DNA from: Ovoidimarina sp038744785
Lineage (GTDB): Bacteria > Pseudomonadota > Alphaproteobacteria > Rhodobacterales > Rhodobacteraceae
Assembly (NCBI GenBank): GCA_038744785.1
Contig: JBCDLX010000008.1
Coordinates: 105,682-169,681 of the forward strand
Direction: 5' to 3'
Length of the DNA: 64,000 nt
In this document: positions 24,714-33,975 of the stretch, one piece after another
Layout of the letters: each line of letters begins with the position of its first letter
How positions within the stretch are numbered: position 1 is the stretch's first letter
Notes under the pieces: model-generated
What the model was told of the DNA's origin: nothing
Database searches by the model: none
The model's input: only the letters and a program-made list of their open reading frames with translations
Position numbers and translations under genes: made by a program

Positions 24714-26015
24714 CTACTCTGCCGCCTTCGCCGCTGGATTGTTCGGATGAGTGGTCCAGTTGGCGTAATCCGCCTCAACCACGCGGCCCGTGCGTTCATC
24801 TGTGGCGCCTGGCAGAAGTTCTTCCATGGTGATGCATCCCTCGACCGGGCAGACATCGACGCACAGGTTGCAGGCCACACATTCGGCATCAATGACCTCG
24901 AACACGCGTCCTGGCTTCATGGCGATGGCCTGATGCGAGGTGTCTTCGCACGCCGCATAGCACCGCCCGCACTTGATGCAGGCGTTTTGATCGATCCGCG
25001 CCTTGGTGATGTAGTTGAGGTTGAGGTACTGCCAATCCGTCACATTTGGAACGGCCCGCCCGGTGACCTCTTCGATCGACGTATACCCTTGTTCATCCAT
25101 CCAGTTTGACAACCCTTGTGTCATCTCGTCGATGATCTTGAACCCGTAAGTCATCGCGGCCGTACAGACCTGGACCGAACCTGCCCCAAGCGCTAGAAAC
25201 TCGGCCGCGTCGCGCCAGGTTGTAATCCCGCCGATGCCCGAGATCGGAAGCGACGCAGTTTCGGGATCGCGCGCGATCTCGGCCACCATGTTCAGGGCGA
25301 TCGGCTTGACCGCAGGGCCGCAGTAGCCGCCATGGCTGCCCTTCCCGTCGATCGAAGGTTCGGGCGACATCGTATCCAGATTCACCGACGTGATGGAACT
25401 TATCGTATTTATTAAAGAAACGGCGTCAGCTTCACCGGCATTCGCGGCCCGGGCAGGATAGCGAACATCGGTGATGTTGGGCGTCAGTTTCACAAGGACC
25501 GGCATCCGCGTGTTGGCCTTGCACCAACGCGTGACCATCTCGATGTATTCGGGAACCTGACCGACGGCAGAGCCCATTCCCCGCTCGCTCATTCCGTGCG
25601 GACAACCGAAGTTAAGCTCAATCGCATCTGCGCCAGTCTCTTCGACCTTTGGCAGGATTTCCTTCCAGGCCCATTCCTCGCACGGCACCATCAAGGACAC
25701 GATCATCGCGCGGTCCGGCCAATCGCGTTTCACTTGCTTGATTTCGCGGAGGTTGGTTTCAAGCGGGCGATCCGTAATCAGTTCGATGTTGTTCAGACCC
25801 AAAACGCGCCGATCAGACCCGTAGACAACGCCGTAGCGCGGGCCGTTCACGTTAACAATATGCGGGTCGAGACCCAAGGTCTTCCAAACGACACCGCCCC
25901 AGCCGGCCTTGAATGCGCGGACGACGTTGTACTCCTTGTCGGTTGGCGGCGCCGACGCCAGCCAGAACGGGTTCGGAGATTTGATACCAACGAAATTTGT
26001 TCTGAGATCTGCCAT
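24714..26015 (-). CDS. preA: NAD-dependent dihydropyrimidine dehydrogenase subunit PreA
   Basis: 433 aa. N-terminal dihydroorotate-dehydrogenase-like barrel (LRTNFVGIKSPNPFWLASAPP; FGCPHGMSERGMGSA with the catalytic Cys; GGITTWRDAAEF) then a C-terminal two-cluster ferredoxin domain (CIKCGRCYAAC, CVACNLCVDVCPVEGC). Reduces uracil/thymine to the 5,6-dihydro form with electrons from PreT. 11 bp downstream of preT, same operon. Confidence 0.96.
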   Translation of the reverse strand: MADLRTNFVGIKSPNPFWLASAPPTDKEYNVVRAFKAGWGGVVWKTLGLDPHIVNVNGPRYGVVYGSDRRVLGLNNIELITDRPLETNLREIKQVKRDWPDRAMIVSLMVPCEEWAWKEILPKVEETGADAIELNFGCPHGMSERGMGSAVGQVPEYIEMVTRWCKANTRMPVLVKLTPNITDVRYPARAANAGEADAVSLINTISSITSVNLDTMSPEPSIDGKGSHGGYCGPAVKPIALNMVAEIARDPETASLPISGIGGITTWRDAAEFLALGAGSVQVCTAAMTYGFKIIDEMTQGLSNWMDEQGYTSIEEVTGRAVPNVTDWQYLNLNYITKARIDQNACIKCGRCYAACEDTSHQAIAMKPGRVFEVIDAECVACNLCVDVCPVEGCITMEELLPGATDERTGRVVEADYANWTTHPNNPAAKAAE

Positions 26016-26026
26016 GCCGGCCTCCT

Positions 26027-27361
26027 TCAGCCCATGAGGGTTTTGTGTATGTCTTCAGCCGCGTCGCGACCCTCGGCCACGGCGGTGACAGTCAAATCGT
26101 CGCCACCGGATGCACAATCGCCACCTGCCCACACACCTTCGACCGAGGTGCGGCCCGGGCCAGTGACAGCGATCTTGCGGCCATCAAGCACCAATGCTTC
26201 CGGTGCGCCCGCCAGAGTCTGGCCGATTGCCTTCAGCACCTGATCCGCGGGCAACCGGAACCGCTCACCCGTTCCGCGCAAACCGGTTTCGCTTTCAGCC
26301 GTATACTCGAACTCGACCTCTCGGACGGTACCGTTGCCATGCACTGAAACGGGCATCGCGTTGGTGATGATCCGCACGCCCCTTGACGCTGCAAGATCCT
26401 GTTCGAACTCGGATGCAGCCATTAGGTCGCGGTCGCGACGATACACAATCGAGACATTTTCAGCGCCCAGAAGCTTCGACTGAACCGCAGCATCGACTGC
26501 CGTCATGCCGCCACCGATGACAACGACGTTTCGGCCCACCGGAAGATGCGCAAGGTCCCCGGCCTGGCGCAGGTCCGCGATGAATGTCACCGCATCCCCG
26601 ACGCCGCCGGTCTGTTCGCCGTCCGCGTGCAAGGCATTGACGCCCGCCAAGCCGATGCCGAGAAACACGCCATCGAAATCGGCCCGAAGGTCCGCGAGCG
26701 TCACACCCTCCCCCAGCGGCGTTCCGGACGCGACCGTAATCCCACCGATCCGCAAAAGCCAGTCCACTTCGACCTGCGCAAAGTCATCGACGGTTTTGTA
26801 ACTTGCGATGCCAAACTCGTTCAGCCCGCCGGGCTTGTCGCGCGCATCAAACACTGTCACGTCGTGACCATACATTGCCAGCCGGTGCGCACAGGCCAGC
26901 CCCGCCGGACCTGCCCCCACAACTGCGATGCGCTTGCCCGAAGGACTTGCGCGTTCAAACGGATGTTCGCCGGTGGCCATTAACGTGTCGGTGGCGTGCC
27001 GCTGTAGCCGCCCGATTTCTACCGGTTTGCCCTCAGCGGCCTCGCGAACGCAGGCTTCTTCGCAAAGCGTCTCGGTCGGACAAACACGCGCGCACATGCC
27101 CCCCAGAATGTTCTGTTCGAAAATCGTCTTCGCCGCCGCCCCGGGGTCGCCAGCTTGAATCTGACGTATGAAAAGCGGAATATCGATCTCGGTCGGGCAT
27201 GCTGCGATACACGGCGCATCATAGCAGAAATAGCAGCGGTCCGCCGCGACAGCTGCTTCATGCGTATCGTAAGGGGGATGCAGATCAGAGAAATTTTCGG
27301 CCAGTTCCTCAGGCGGCAAGCGGCCCGGCACGACCCCCGGCGTCATCGGTGTGTTCGTCAT
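26027..27361 (-). CDS. preT: NAD-dependent dihydropyrimidine dehydrogenase subunit PreT
   Basis: 444 aa, GltD-like. N-terminal Fe-S cysteines in CYFCYDAPCIAACPTEI and GGMCARVCPTETLCEEAC; FAD motif VVGAGPAGLACA; NAD(P)H motif VVIGGGMTAVDAAV; C-terminal GVWAGGDCASGGDDLTV. Takes electrons from NADH and passes them to PreA. First gene of preTA; an inverted repeat lies about 60 bases upstream (27419-27440). Confidence 0.95.
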   Translation of the reverse strand: MTNTPMTPGVVPGRLPPEELAENFSDLHPPYDTHEAAVAADRCYFCYDAPCIAACPTEIDIPLFIRQIQAGDPGAAAKTIFEQNILGGMCARVCPTETLCEEACVREAAEGKPVEIGRLQRHATDTLMATGEHPFERASPSGKRIAVVGAGPAGLACAHRLAMYGHDVTVFDARDKPGGLNEFGIASYKTVDDFAQVEVDWLLRIGGITVASGTPLGEGVTLADLRADFDGVFLGIGLAGVNALHADGEQTGGVGDAVTFIADLRQAGDLAHLPVGRNVVVIGGGMTAVDAAVQSKLLGAENVSIVYRRDRDLMAASEFEQDLAASRGVRIITNAMPVSVHGNGTVREVEFEYTAESETGLRGTGERFRLPADQVLKAIGQTLAGAPEALVLDGRKIAVTGPGRTSVEGVWAGGDCASGGDDLTVTAVAEGRDAAEDIHKTLMG

Positions 27362-27418
27362 TGTCTTCTCCCGGCTGGCTCATCGTGGCTCGCGAAAGGA
27401 TTGATAGAAACGATGCCA

Positions 27419-27440
27419 CAGTTGGAATTTTTATCAACTG
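27419..27440. promoter_or_regulatory. Inverted repeat upstream of preT
   Basis: CAGTTG-10 bases-CAACTG is a perfect 6-bp palindrome, 58 bases before preT. Read on the minus strand it contains TTGA-n9-CAA, the outer bases of a RutR site, but the inner bases do not match, so the binding protein is uncertain. Confidence 0.35.
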
Positions 27441-27636
27441 GTAAAAGTTCGAGATCTTCCGCTCTCTACTGGACGCCCAAATCCTTGGCATTGCAGGGAC
27501 GGACCGCTGCAATCCGCATCAACAGGAAACTCTGACGCACGGCGATAACCCCGCCCGGAGGGTGCAACTGCCGCTTTCCTCGCCAATCCGCCTGACTTAT
27601 AAGCCGACAAACGACCGCGCGGCAGGTGAGGACAGG

Positions 27637-28128
27637 ATGACGAAACAGCATGAGACGGATGTCGAGTTTATCGAGGCGCTGGCAAAGCTCTTGCGCGACC
27701 AGGATCTTAACGAGATCGAGGTCACACGCGACTACGGTGAACACGACAGTCTCAGCGTTCGGGTTGGACGCGGTGGCCAGGTCCCCGCGCCGGTCGCGGT
27801 GGCACCCGTGGCGGCGGCCCCTGCTACGGCACCGCCCGTGACGGCCGCAGCACCTGTCGCCGAAACCGCTGCACCCGAAGACCCCGCGCACCTTCCCGGT
27901 GCCGTGACTTCACCCATGGTCGGAACAGCGTATCTGTCTCCGGAGCCCGGTGCAGCCGTTTTCGTGTCGATCGGCGACAAGGTTGCCGAAGGTCAGACGC
28001 TGTTGATCGTCGAAGCGATGAAAACAATGAACCATATTCCCGCGCCCAAGGGCGGCACCGTCAAACGTATCCTTGTGGAAGACGGCGCACCGGTCGAATT
28101 TGGTGCGCCCTTGATGATCGTCGAATAA
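27637..28128 (+). CDS. accB: Biotin carboxyl carrier protein of acetyl-CoA carboxylase
   Basis: 163 aa. N-terminal helical dimer region (to about 40), Ala/Pro/Val-rich linker (48-85), then the biotinyl domain with the modified lysine in VEAMKTMNHI (K129). I chose ATG 27637, with AGGTGAGGA upstream; a longer frame from 27562 has no ribosome-binding site. One base separates it from accC. Confidence 0.96.
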   Translation: MTKQHETDVEFIEALAKLLRDQDLNEIEVTRDYGEHDSLSVRVGRGGQVPAPVAVAPVAAAPATAPPVTAAAPVAETAAPEDPAHLPGAVTSPMVGTAYLSPEPGAAVFVSIGDKVAEGQTLLIVEAMKTMNHIPAPKGGTVKRILVEDGAPVEFGAPLMIVE

Positions 28129-28129
28129 G

Positions 28130-29473
28130 ATGTTCGACAAGGTCCTTGTCGCGAACCGGGGCGAGATCGCCCTTCGTGTGATCCGTGCCTGCCGCGAAAT
28201 GGGCATCCGCTCGGTCGCCGTCCATTCGACAGCCGACGCCGACGCAATGCATGTTCGGATGGCCGACGAAAGCGTCTGCATCGGCCCGCCGCCCGGCGCG
28301 CAGAGTTACCTTTCGATGCCCGCAATCATCTCGGCCTGCGAAATCACAGGCGCACAGGCGATCCATCCCGGCTACGGCTTTCTTTCGGAAAACGCACAGT
28401 TCGTTCAGATCGTGGAGGACCACGAACTGACGTTCATTGGCCCGTCCGCCGAACACATTCGGGTGATGGGTGACAAGATTACCGCGAAAGACACCATGAA
28501 GAAGCTGGGCGTTCCCGTTGTTCCGGGATCGGATGGCGGCGTGCCGGACGTGGAAGCCGCGCGCAGGATCGCCAAGGACATTGGCTATCCGGTGATTATC
28601 AAGGCGACCGCTGGCGGCGGCGGACGCGGTATGAAATTGGCGCGCGGGGCATCGGAGATCGAGAATGCCTTTCGGACAGCCCGGGCCGAAGCCAAAGCGG
28701 CATTTGGAAATGACGAGGTCTACATCGAAAAATATCTTGGCAAACCGCGCCACATCGAGATTCAGGTATTCGGTGATGGCAAGGGCCGCGCGGTACATTT
28801 GGGCGAGCGGGATTGCTCATTGCAGCGCCGGCATCAGAAGGTGTTCGAAGAGGCCCCGGGCCCTGCGATCGACGCTGAGACGCGCGCAAGGATTGGCAAA
28901 GTCTGTGCCGACGCTGTCGCCTCGATCGACTATATCGGCGCGGGCACAATCGAGTTCTTGTATGAGGACGGTGAATTCTACTTCATCGAGATGAACACTC
29001 GGCTTCAGGTCGAGCACCCGGTGACGGAAGGCATCTTTGGTGTCGATCTGGTGCGCGAACAGATCCGCGTCGCGGCTGGTTTGCCGATGGAGTTTCGGCA
29101 GGAAGACCTTGCGCTTAGCGGCCATTCGATAGAAGTGCGCCTGAATGCCGAAAAGCTTCCGAACTTTGCGCCTTCGCCCGGGAAAGTCACCCAATATTAC
29201 GCGCCGGGCGGTCTGGGTGTGCGGATGGATTCGGCGATCTACGACGGATATTCGATCCCCCCCTACTACGACAGCCTTATCGGAAAGCTGATTGTCCATG
29301 GCCGCGACCGGCCGGAGGCGCTTGCGCGGCTGCACCGTGCGCTGGGCGAGTTGATTATCGATGGGATCGACACAACGATCCCGCTGTTTCATGCGCTTCT
29401 GGAAGAAGACGCGATCTTGGACGGGAATTACGATATCCACTGGTTAGAGGCTTGGTTGGAAACCCATCTTTGA
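28130..29473 (+). CDS. accC: Biotin carboxylase subunit of acetyl-CoA carboxylase
   Basis: 447 aa, ATP-grasp enzyme that carboxylates biotin on AccB using ATP and bicarbonate. Visible: N-terminal VLVANRGEIALRVIRACRE, ATP loop KATAGGGGRGMK, the EAPGP and EMNTRLQVEHPVTE active-site segments. Family length. First step of fatty-acid synthesis. The next gene downstream is a bicarbonate transporter, an apt neighbour because bicarbonate is this enzyme's substrate. Confidence 0.97.
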   Translation: MFDKVLVANRGEIALRVIRACREMGIRSVAVHSTADADAMHVRMADESVCIGPPPGAQSYLSMPAIISACEITGAQAIHPGYGFLSENAQFVQIVEDHELTFIGPSAEHIRVMGDKITAKDTMKKLGVPVVPGSDGGVPDVEAARRIAKDIGYPVIIKATAGGGGRGMKLARGASEIENAFRTARAEAKAAFGNDEVYIEKYLGKPRHIEIQVFGDGKGRAVHLGERDCSLQRRHQKVFEEAPGPAIDAETRARIGKVCADAVASIDYIGAGTIEFLYEDGEFYFIEMNTRLQVEHPVTEGIFGVDLVREQIRVAAGLPMEFRQEDLALSGHSIEVRLNAEKLPNFAPSPGKVTQYYAPGGLGVRMDSAIYDGYSIPPYYDSLIGKLIVHGRDRPEALARLHRALGELIIDGIDTTIPLFHALLEEDAILDGNYDIHWLEAWLETHL

Positions 29474-29516
29474 TGGAACTTTTCTAGAATTCACGCACGT
29501 TTGAAAGATGTGGTCT

Positions 29517-29544
29517 ATCAGAGGGGCTCTGCGCAACCCCTGAT
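29517..29544. repeat. Hairpin between accC and sbtA
   Basis: ATCAGAGGGG...CCCCTGAT forms an 8-bp stem with one bulged A and a loop of about 9 bases. No T-run follows; it may weakly separate accBC from the downstream transporter or act as a regulatory hairpin. Confidence 0.35.
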
Positions 29545-29604
29545 CTTGACCTTTGCCCCCGAAACGCCAAGTCCGGGCGTCAGGCAACACCCGGACACGG
29601 ATCA

Positions 29605-30612
29605 ATGGATATCCTGCTCGACTTCGCGCTGAAGGTCGTGACGCAATTTCAATCACCAACGCTCGCCTTCCTTTTGGGCGGCGTGGCGCTGGCAGCCTTT
29701 GGGTCGCGCCTTCAGATCCCTGACGCGGTGTACCAGTTCATCGTTTTCATGCTGCTTCTTCGCATTGGGTTGAAGGGCGGCATAGAGATCCGGGATGCCG
29801 AGCTTGCCGAAATGGCGCTTCCGGCCTTGGCCGCCGTCCTTTTGGGTTTCGGAACTGTCGGGCTTGGCCTTCTGACGCTCGCGCGCCTGCCCGGCATCAA
29901 CAAAGAGGACGCGCTGGCAACGGCCGGTCTTTTTGGGGCGGTTTCGGCCTCTACCCTGGCCGCGGCCATGGTACTCTTGGATGAAGCGGGCATTTCTTAT
30001 GAGGCTTGGGTTCCCGCGCTTTACCCCTTCATGGACATTCCCGCGCTTGTGCTTGCCATTGTGCTTGCAGCGCGGCACCGCGCCCGGCGGACGGGGGAAG
30101 CGCTTGAACGAGTTGCCATATGGCCCATTGTGAAGGAGAGCCTGCAAGGGGCCGCGCTTTCTGCACTTTTGCTGGGTCTGGCACTTGGCCTCCTGACACG
30201 GCCCGAACGCGTGTTCGACAGCTTCTATGATCCGCTTTTCCGGGGGTTCCTTTCGGTTTTGATGCTGATCATGGGGATCGAAGCCTGGCAGCGACTGGCC
30301 GAGTTGCGCAGGGTCGCGCATTGGTACGCCGTTTATGCCGCGATGGCACCTTTGGTACACGGGCTGGCGGGGTTCGGGCTTGGCTATCTCGCCCATCTGG
30401 CGACCGGCTTCAGCCCGGGCGGGGTCATCCTTCTTGCGGTGATCGCCGCGTCGTCGTCGGACATCTCCGGCCCGCCCACACTCCGGGCGGGGATCCCCGG
30501 TGCAAATCCGTCGGCTTATATCGGTGCATCGACCTCGGTCGGAACGCCCGTGGCGATCGCGATCGGAATGCCGCTTTTTATTGCACTTGGTCAGCTAGTC
30601 TTCGGTGTTTGA
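29605..30612 (+). CDS. sbtA: SbtA-type sodium-dependent bicarbonate transporter
   Basis: 335 aa, about ten membrane segments as two inverted halves. The conserved second-half motif SSSDISGPPTLRAGIPGANP is plain, with GASTSVGTPVAIAIG following, and AGLFGAVSASTLAAAM as the first-half counterpart. The cytoplasmic loop between halves (AARHRARRTGEALERV) is short compared with cyanobacterial proteins of about 370 aa. Imports bicarbonate with sodium. The convergent sbtB gene at 30726 supports the assignment, since SbtA is normally gated by SbtB. Confidence 0.88.
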   Translation: MDILLDFALKVVTQFQSPTLAFLLGGVALAAFGSRLQIPDAVYQFIVFMLLLRIGLKGGIEIRDAELAEMALPALAAVLLGFGTVGLGLLTLARLPGINKEDALATAGLFGAVSASTLAAAMVLLDEAGISYEAWVPALYPFMDIPALVLAIVLAARHRARRTGEALERVAIWPIVKESLQGAALSALLLGLALGLLTRPERVFDSFYDPLFRGFLSVLMLIMGIEAWQRLAELRRVAHWYAVYAAMAPLVHGLAGFGLGYLAHLATGFSPGGVILLAVIAASSSDISGPPTLRAGIPGANPSAYIGASTSVGTPVAIAIGMPLFIALGQLVFGV

Positions 30613-30725
30613 ACGCGTCGTTGCGCGTCAACACCGCCCCGCAATAGGCCAAACCCGCCGGTACACGAAATGCATCCGGTGGGATGCGCCCAAGGTCCGA
30701 GGCGCAAGGTTTCCCGCATAATCGC

Positions 30726-31046
30726 CTAGCCGTTGAACTTGTGCGGCCGAAGGATGTCCACATCTTCCAGATACGTAATCCCCGAGTAGTCGCCAAAGTA
30801 TCTGGCCGCCACCTCTTCAGCGATTCCTTCGGCCATCTCGGGAGTTCCCGCGATTACTTCGATCTTTATGTTCGACAACGCATCGACGACCTTCGCGCGG
30901 TTTTCGGCCCTGATCCCCCGGCTGCCCTTCCCGCCTGCTGTAACGACGGTATAGCCCGTGGCACCGTGGCGTTCGATCACATCGGCGATCCGTGTCACAA
31001 GCCCGCGCTCTGTGATGATGACAACTTTTTTCGCCTTGTGCGTCAT
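30726..31046 (-). CDS. sbtB: PII-like SbtB protein
   Basis: 106 aa, PII-type ferredoxin-like fold. KKVVIITERGLVTRIADVIERHGATGYTVV is the first strand-helix unit, GGKGSRG the T-loop equivalent and SGITYLEDVDIL the C-terminal strand. No C-terminal Cys-pair extension as in many cyanobacterial SbtB. AGGAGAGG precedes ATG 31046. In cyanobacteria SbtB binds cAMP/AMP and blocks SbtA. Here it is convergent with sbtA rather than cotranscribed, so the two must be balanced by separate promoters. Confidence 0.85.
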   Translation of the reverse strand: MTHKAKKVVIITERGLVTRIADVIERHGATGYTVVTAGGKGSRGIRAENRAKVVDALSNIKIEVIAGTPEMAEGIAEEVAARYFGDYSGITYLEDVDILRPHKFNG

Positions 31047-31145
31047 GGACCTCTCCTGACCGGGCCGACGGCTGCAAAGAAACGTCACACGCGGTGCCGC
31101 GTCAACCTTCCCGCCGGCGCCGGGACACCGTAGTCTGGCGGGACG

Positions 31146-31793
31146 ATGCGCGACTTAAGCCTCACCCCAGATTTGCTGCTGCACGCCTACGCGTCGGGCG
31201 TTTTTCCAATGGCCGAATCGCGCGACGACCCCGAAGTATTCTGGGTCGACCCGCGCCATCGCGGCTTGATCCCGCTTGACGGGTTTCACATTTCGCGCAG
31301 CCTTGCCCGCACCATCCGGCGGGGGCAATTCTTGGTGACCGTAAACCAGGCCTTCGACGCAGTGGTCGAGGCTTGCGCCGACCGGCCCGAGACGTGGATT
31401 AACCCCACAATTTTAGACCTTTACAGCGAACTTCATGCCCAAGGCGATGCCCATTCACTTGAGGTTTGGGACGGTCAGACGCTCGCCGGCGGCGTTTATG
31501 GCGTCGCACTCGGCGCCGCGTTCTTCGGAGAAAGCATGTTTTCGCGTCGAACTGACGCGTCGAAACTCGCGCTCGCCTATCTTGTGGACCGATTGCGTCA
31601 GGGGGAATTTCGCCTGTTCGACGTTCAGTTCCTGACACCGCATCTTGCCAGCCTGGGCGCAATCGAGGTGTCGCGCACCGACTATCGCGGACGCCTGGCC
31701 GACGCCTTGCAGGGAACGCCGGGCGATTTCGCGGCCGTTGGCAAGCCGCCCGATGCTCAGCTGCTCATGCAGCGAATGACCCAGACATCGTAG
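31146..31793 (+). CDS. aat: Leucyl/phenylalanyl-tRNA-protein transferase
   Basis: 215 aa. Motifs LLLHAYASGVFPMAE, FWVDPRHRGLIPLDGFH, ETWINPTILDLY, GGVYGVALGAAFFGESMFS and FDVQFLTPHLASLGAIEVSR are those of Aat, which adds Leu/Phe to N-terminal Arg/Lys of proteins for ClpS/ClpAP (N-degron pathway). Its 3' end overlaps the convergent DUF2155 gene by 37 bases. Confidence 0.97.
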   Translation: MRDLSLTPDLLLHAYASGVFPMAESRDDPEVFWVDPRHRGLIPLDGFHISRSLARTIRRGQFLVTVNQAFDAVVEACADRPETWINPTILDLYSELHAQGDAHSLEVWDGQTLAGGVYGVALGAAFFGESMFSRRTDASKLALAYLVDRLRQGEFRLFDVQFLTPHLASLGAIEVSRTDYRGRLADALQGTPGDFAAVGKPPDAQLLMQRMTQTS

Positions 31794-32269
31794 CGCGGAT
31801 GATCAAGGGCTGACAGCGCCGGGCTCGAAGCAACCATCCAACCTTCGAAAGCGGGACGGTCCAGGCCCGCCGCACGCACCGTCAAAAACGCGAACGCATC
31901 CCCGTTAGGGTTGTCCGTCGGGAAGCGGCATTCGCCCAGTTCGACTGTCAGGCGGCCAAGGGTTTCTTGTCCGCCAGCGGCAAGTTCGATGTCGCGGACT
32001 TCGCCGGACACCTTGTCGATCCCGCGCAATAGCGCGCCCGCGGCCGTTTCGACCCGCACGACGGGGGCTTCGCGCGGGCGTGCCACGCTCAGATATTCCG
32101 GTTCGCCCGGGCCCACGTCCAGTGTCTCGTTTTCGATCTGACGGTCGATCAACTCGTCAATCTCCAGCGAAAAACCGGGAAGCGGGGCAAGCTCTTGTCC
32201 GATTTGCCCGGTATCTTGCGCGACGACTGGCGCGGCAGCCAGCAATGCGGCAGTGGCCAGCAGCTTCAT
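31757..32269 (-). CDS. DUF2155 domain protein, exported
   Basis: 170 aa. Signal peptide (MKLLATAALLAAAPVVAQ), a variable linker, then the DUF2155 domain (about 65-170) with LLRGIDKVSGEVRDIEL, GECRFP and the C-terminal EGWMVASSPALSALDHPRYDVWVI. Function unknown; this family is largely alphaproteobacterial. 4-bp overlap with the MlaD gene upstream suggests an envelope operon. Confidence 0.9.
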   Translation of the reverse strand: MKLLATAALLAAAPVVAQDTGQIGQELAPLPGFSLEIDELIDRQIENETLDVGPGEPEYLSVARPREAPVVRVETAAGALLRGIDKVSGEVRDIELAAGGQETLGRLTVELGECRFPTDNPNGDAFAFLTVRAAGLDRPAFEGWMVASSPALSALDHPRYDVWVIRCMSS

Positions 32270-32712
32270 GACTCTTCTCCGCCAATAAACCTTAGAAGCA
32301 ACGAGATGATCGAGACCGAGCTTTCGGTGTCCAGTATCTCGTCGCCCGCGACATAGGTGAATTCCGATCCGCCCGGCAGCACCTCGATATAGGTCCCGCC
32401 CAAAAGGCCCTCGGTCGAAATCACCACAGCCGTATCATCGGGAAGCTCAATCCCTTCGGCGATAGCAAAGGTGGCTTCAGCCCGAAACGTTTCGCGGTCC
32501 AAGTTAAGGGCGGTCACGGTGCCGATTTTGACGCCGGCCAGGCGGACATCCGTCCCGACGTTCACCCCTTCGGCTGATCGAAAACTCGCAGTCAGCGGGT
32601 AGCCTGCGCCCGAAACAGTCCCGCTTCCAGATTGGGCTGCGTAGACAAGAAACCCTGCGGCAGCAAACACGACCGCAGCGCCTGTCAGAACCTCTGCCGT
32701 CTGACTTGCCAT
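32266..32712 (-). CDS. mlaD: MlaD family phospholipid-transport protein
   Basis: 148 aa. One N-terminal membrane anchor (about 5-25), then the MCE/MlaD domain: YPLTASFRSAEGVNVGTDVRLAGVKIGTV and the loop LGGTYIEVLPGG. MlaD forms a hexamer in the inner membrane that ferries phospholipids with MlaFEBC; partners are not nearby. Overlaps DUF2155 by 4 bp. Confidence 0.93.
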   Translation of the reverse strand: MASQTAEVLTGAAVVFAAAGFLVYAAQSGSGTVSGAGYPLTASFRSAEGVNVGTDVRLAGVKIGTVTALNLDRETFRAEATFAIAEGIELPDDTAVVISTEGLLGGTYIEVLPGGSEFTYVAGDEILDTESSVSIISLLLRFIGGEES

Positions 32713-32717
32713 GGTGC

Positions 32718-33101
32718 CTACTCCGGGCTCCACGCGTCGTAGTCGCGGCGGGGTTCGGGGCTCTCTCGACGTATGGAGCCGGGCGGCGCATAGGCCAGAG
32801 ATGTCCCAGTCAGGTTTTCCAGATGAGGCTTTTCCCAGGACTTCTTGGGCAAAGGCGCCTTAGTCGGCGGCGTTTCCCATGTGCGATGCAGCCAGCCATG
32901 CCACTCGGGACTGATCCGGCTGGCCTCGGCTTCGCCATTGAAGATCACCCAGCGGCGGCTGCCGTCGCGTGTCTCGTAGAATGTGTTGCCTTCATCATCC
33001 TCGCCCACCTTTACGCCTTTGCGCGAGGTGTAGATCTGAGTGCCCAGCGTCTGGCCGTTCCACCAGGTTACGGCGCGCAGAAAGGTTGTCATCAGGCCCA
33101 T
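32718..33101 (-). CDS. NDUFA12/B17.2-type NADH dehydrogenase accessory subunit
   Basis: 127 aa, family length. VTWWNGQTLGTQIYTSRKGVKVGEDDEGNTFYE is the characteristic core, then RRWVIFNGEAEASRISPEWHGWLH and WEKPHLENLTGT. Homologous to the mitochondrial complex I subunit NDUFA12; alphaproteobacteria share it. Start 33101 fixed by CCGGAG 6 bases upstream. 5 bp upstream of mlaD. Confidence 0.92.
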   Translation of the reverse strand: MGLMTTFLRAVTWWNGQTLGTQIYTSRKGVKVGEDDEGNTFYETRDGSRRWVIFNGEAEASRISPEWHGWLHRTWETPPTKAPLPKKSWEKPHLENLTGTSLAYAPPGSIRRESPEPRRDYDAWSPE

Positions 33102-33191
33102 GGGGGTCTCCGGAACTGCCACGCCCTGTTCTGCCCCAAGACGCGCGCCGCGTCCAGCAGCCAGCCGCTTCTGCCGTAACCATAGCACTGC

Positions 33192-33932
33192 CTAGCGCAT
33201 GCTGATCGACTTTCGGGCAATCGCCCGCCGATAGCGTGCTCGGGCGACCTCGGCTGACAGTCGCGCACCAAATCCTGTCCGCTTCCTCTGTGTGCTGCCG
33301 CCCAGAACCGCCGAGATCTCGCCCACCCCACTTGGCCAAATGCTCAGGATGTCGACGTCGTGCTCCCATGTCATTTGCAGCCAGGTATCGACCGGTCGGT
33401 CGAACTTTTCGGTGGCGGCAAGAAGCGTTTGCGCAGCCTCTCTGTCTACCAGACTGGCCTGTAGGTTCAGGCCAACGACCCGCGGACGAACGGCCCGGAT
33501 GCCGTTCTCGCGGGCCACCTCGTCGCCTTTCCCCTCGCGGTCCTTCATCGGCAGGCGGATGAAACGTCGTGGGCCAAGAACATCGCGCGCGAGCCGCAGT
33601 GCTGCCGGAAACGCGTCGGGGTCCAGCATGACGTCGTCTTCCAGGATCAGCCCTGCATGCCAGCCCGAGGCGACAATCCGCGCCCAGGCGCGGCGATGGC
33701 TTAGAAAAACCGCAACTTCGGTGTCGCTCAGGGGAAACGGGTAAGCCGGATCAAGCCCCAGGTCCGGTTCGTATCGCCAAACCTTGGAGTTGGGGTCCTT
33801 CGCATCGACTGCTGGCAGGATCTCGGACGGGACCGGAAGCCATTTCGACATGTGTTTGACATGCGCTGCCCTGTCCGCCGCCCGCTCTAGGTGGATGATC
33901 AGTCCGCCGATGCCATCAAGGTCCGTTGCCAT
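33192..33932 (-). CDS. Glycosyltransferase family 25 protein
   Basis: 246 aa. GT25 pattern: LIIHLERAADRAAHV, AVFLSHRRAWARIV, LILEDDVMLDPD (DxD-like) and VGLNLQASLVDREAA. This family adds galactose or similar sugars to lipooligosaccharide. No membrane segment. Lies beside envelope genes (DUF2155, MlaD), in line with a surface-glycan role. Confidence 0.88.
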   Translation of the reverse strand: MATDLDGIGGLIIHLERAADRAAHVKHMSKWLPVPSEILPAVDAKDPNSKVWRYEPDLGLDPAYPFPLSDTEVAVFLSHRRAWARIVASGWHAGLILEDDVMLDPDAFPAALRLARDVLGPRRFIRLPMKDREGKGDEVARENGIRAVRPRVVGLNLQASLVDREAAQTLLAATEKFDRPVDTWLQMTWEHDVDILSIWPSGVGEISAVLGGSTQRKRTGFGARLSAEVARARYRRAIARKSISMR

Positions 33933-33975
33933 GGGCCTGCTTATGGCGCAGCCACGCCGCGCGCACCAGCACCCG

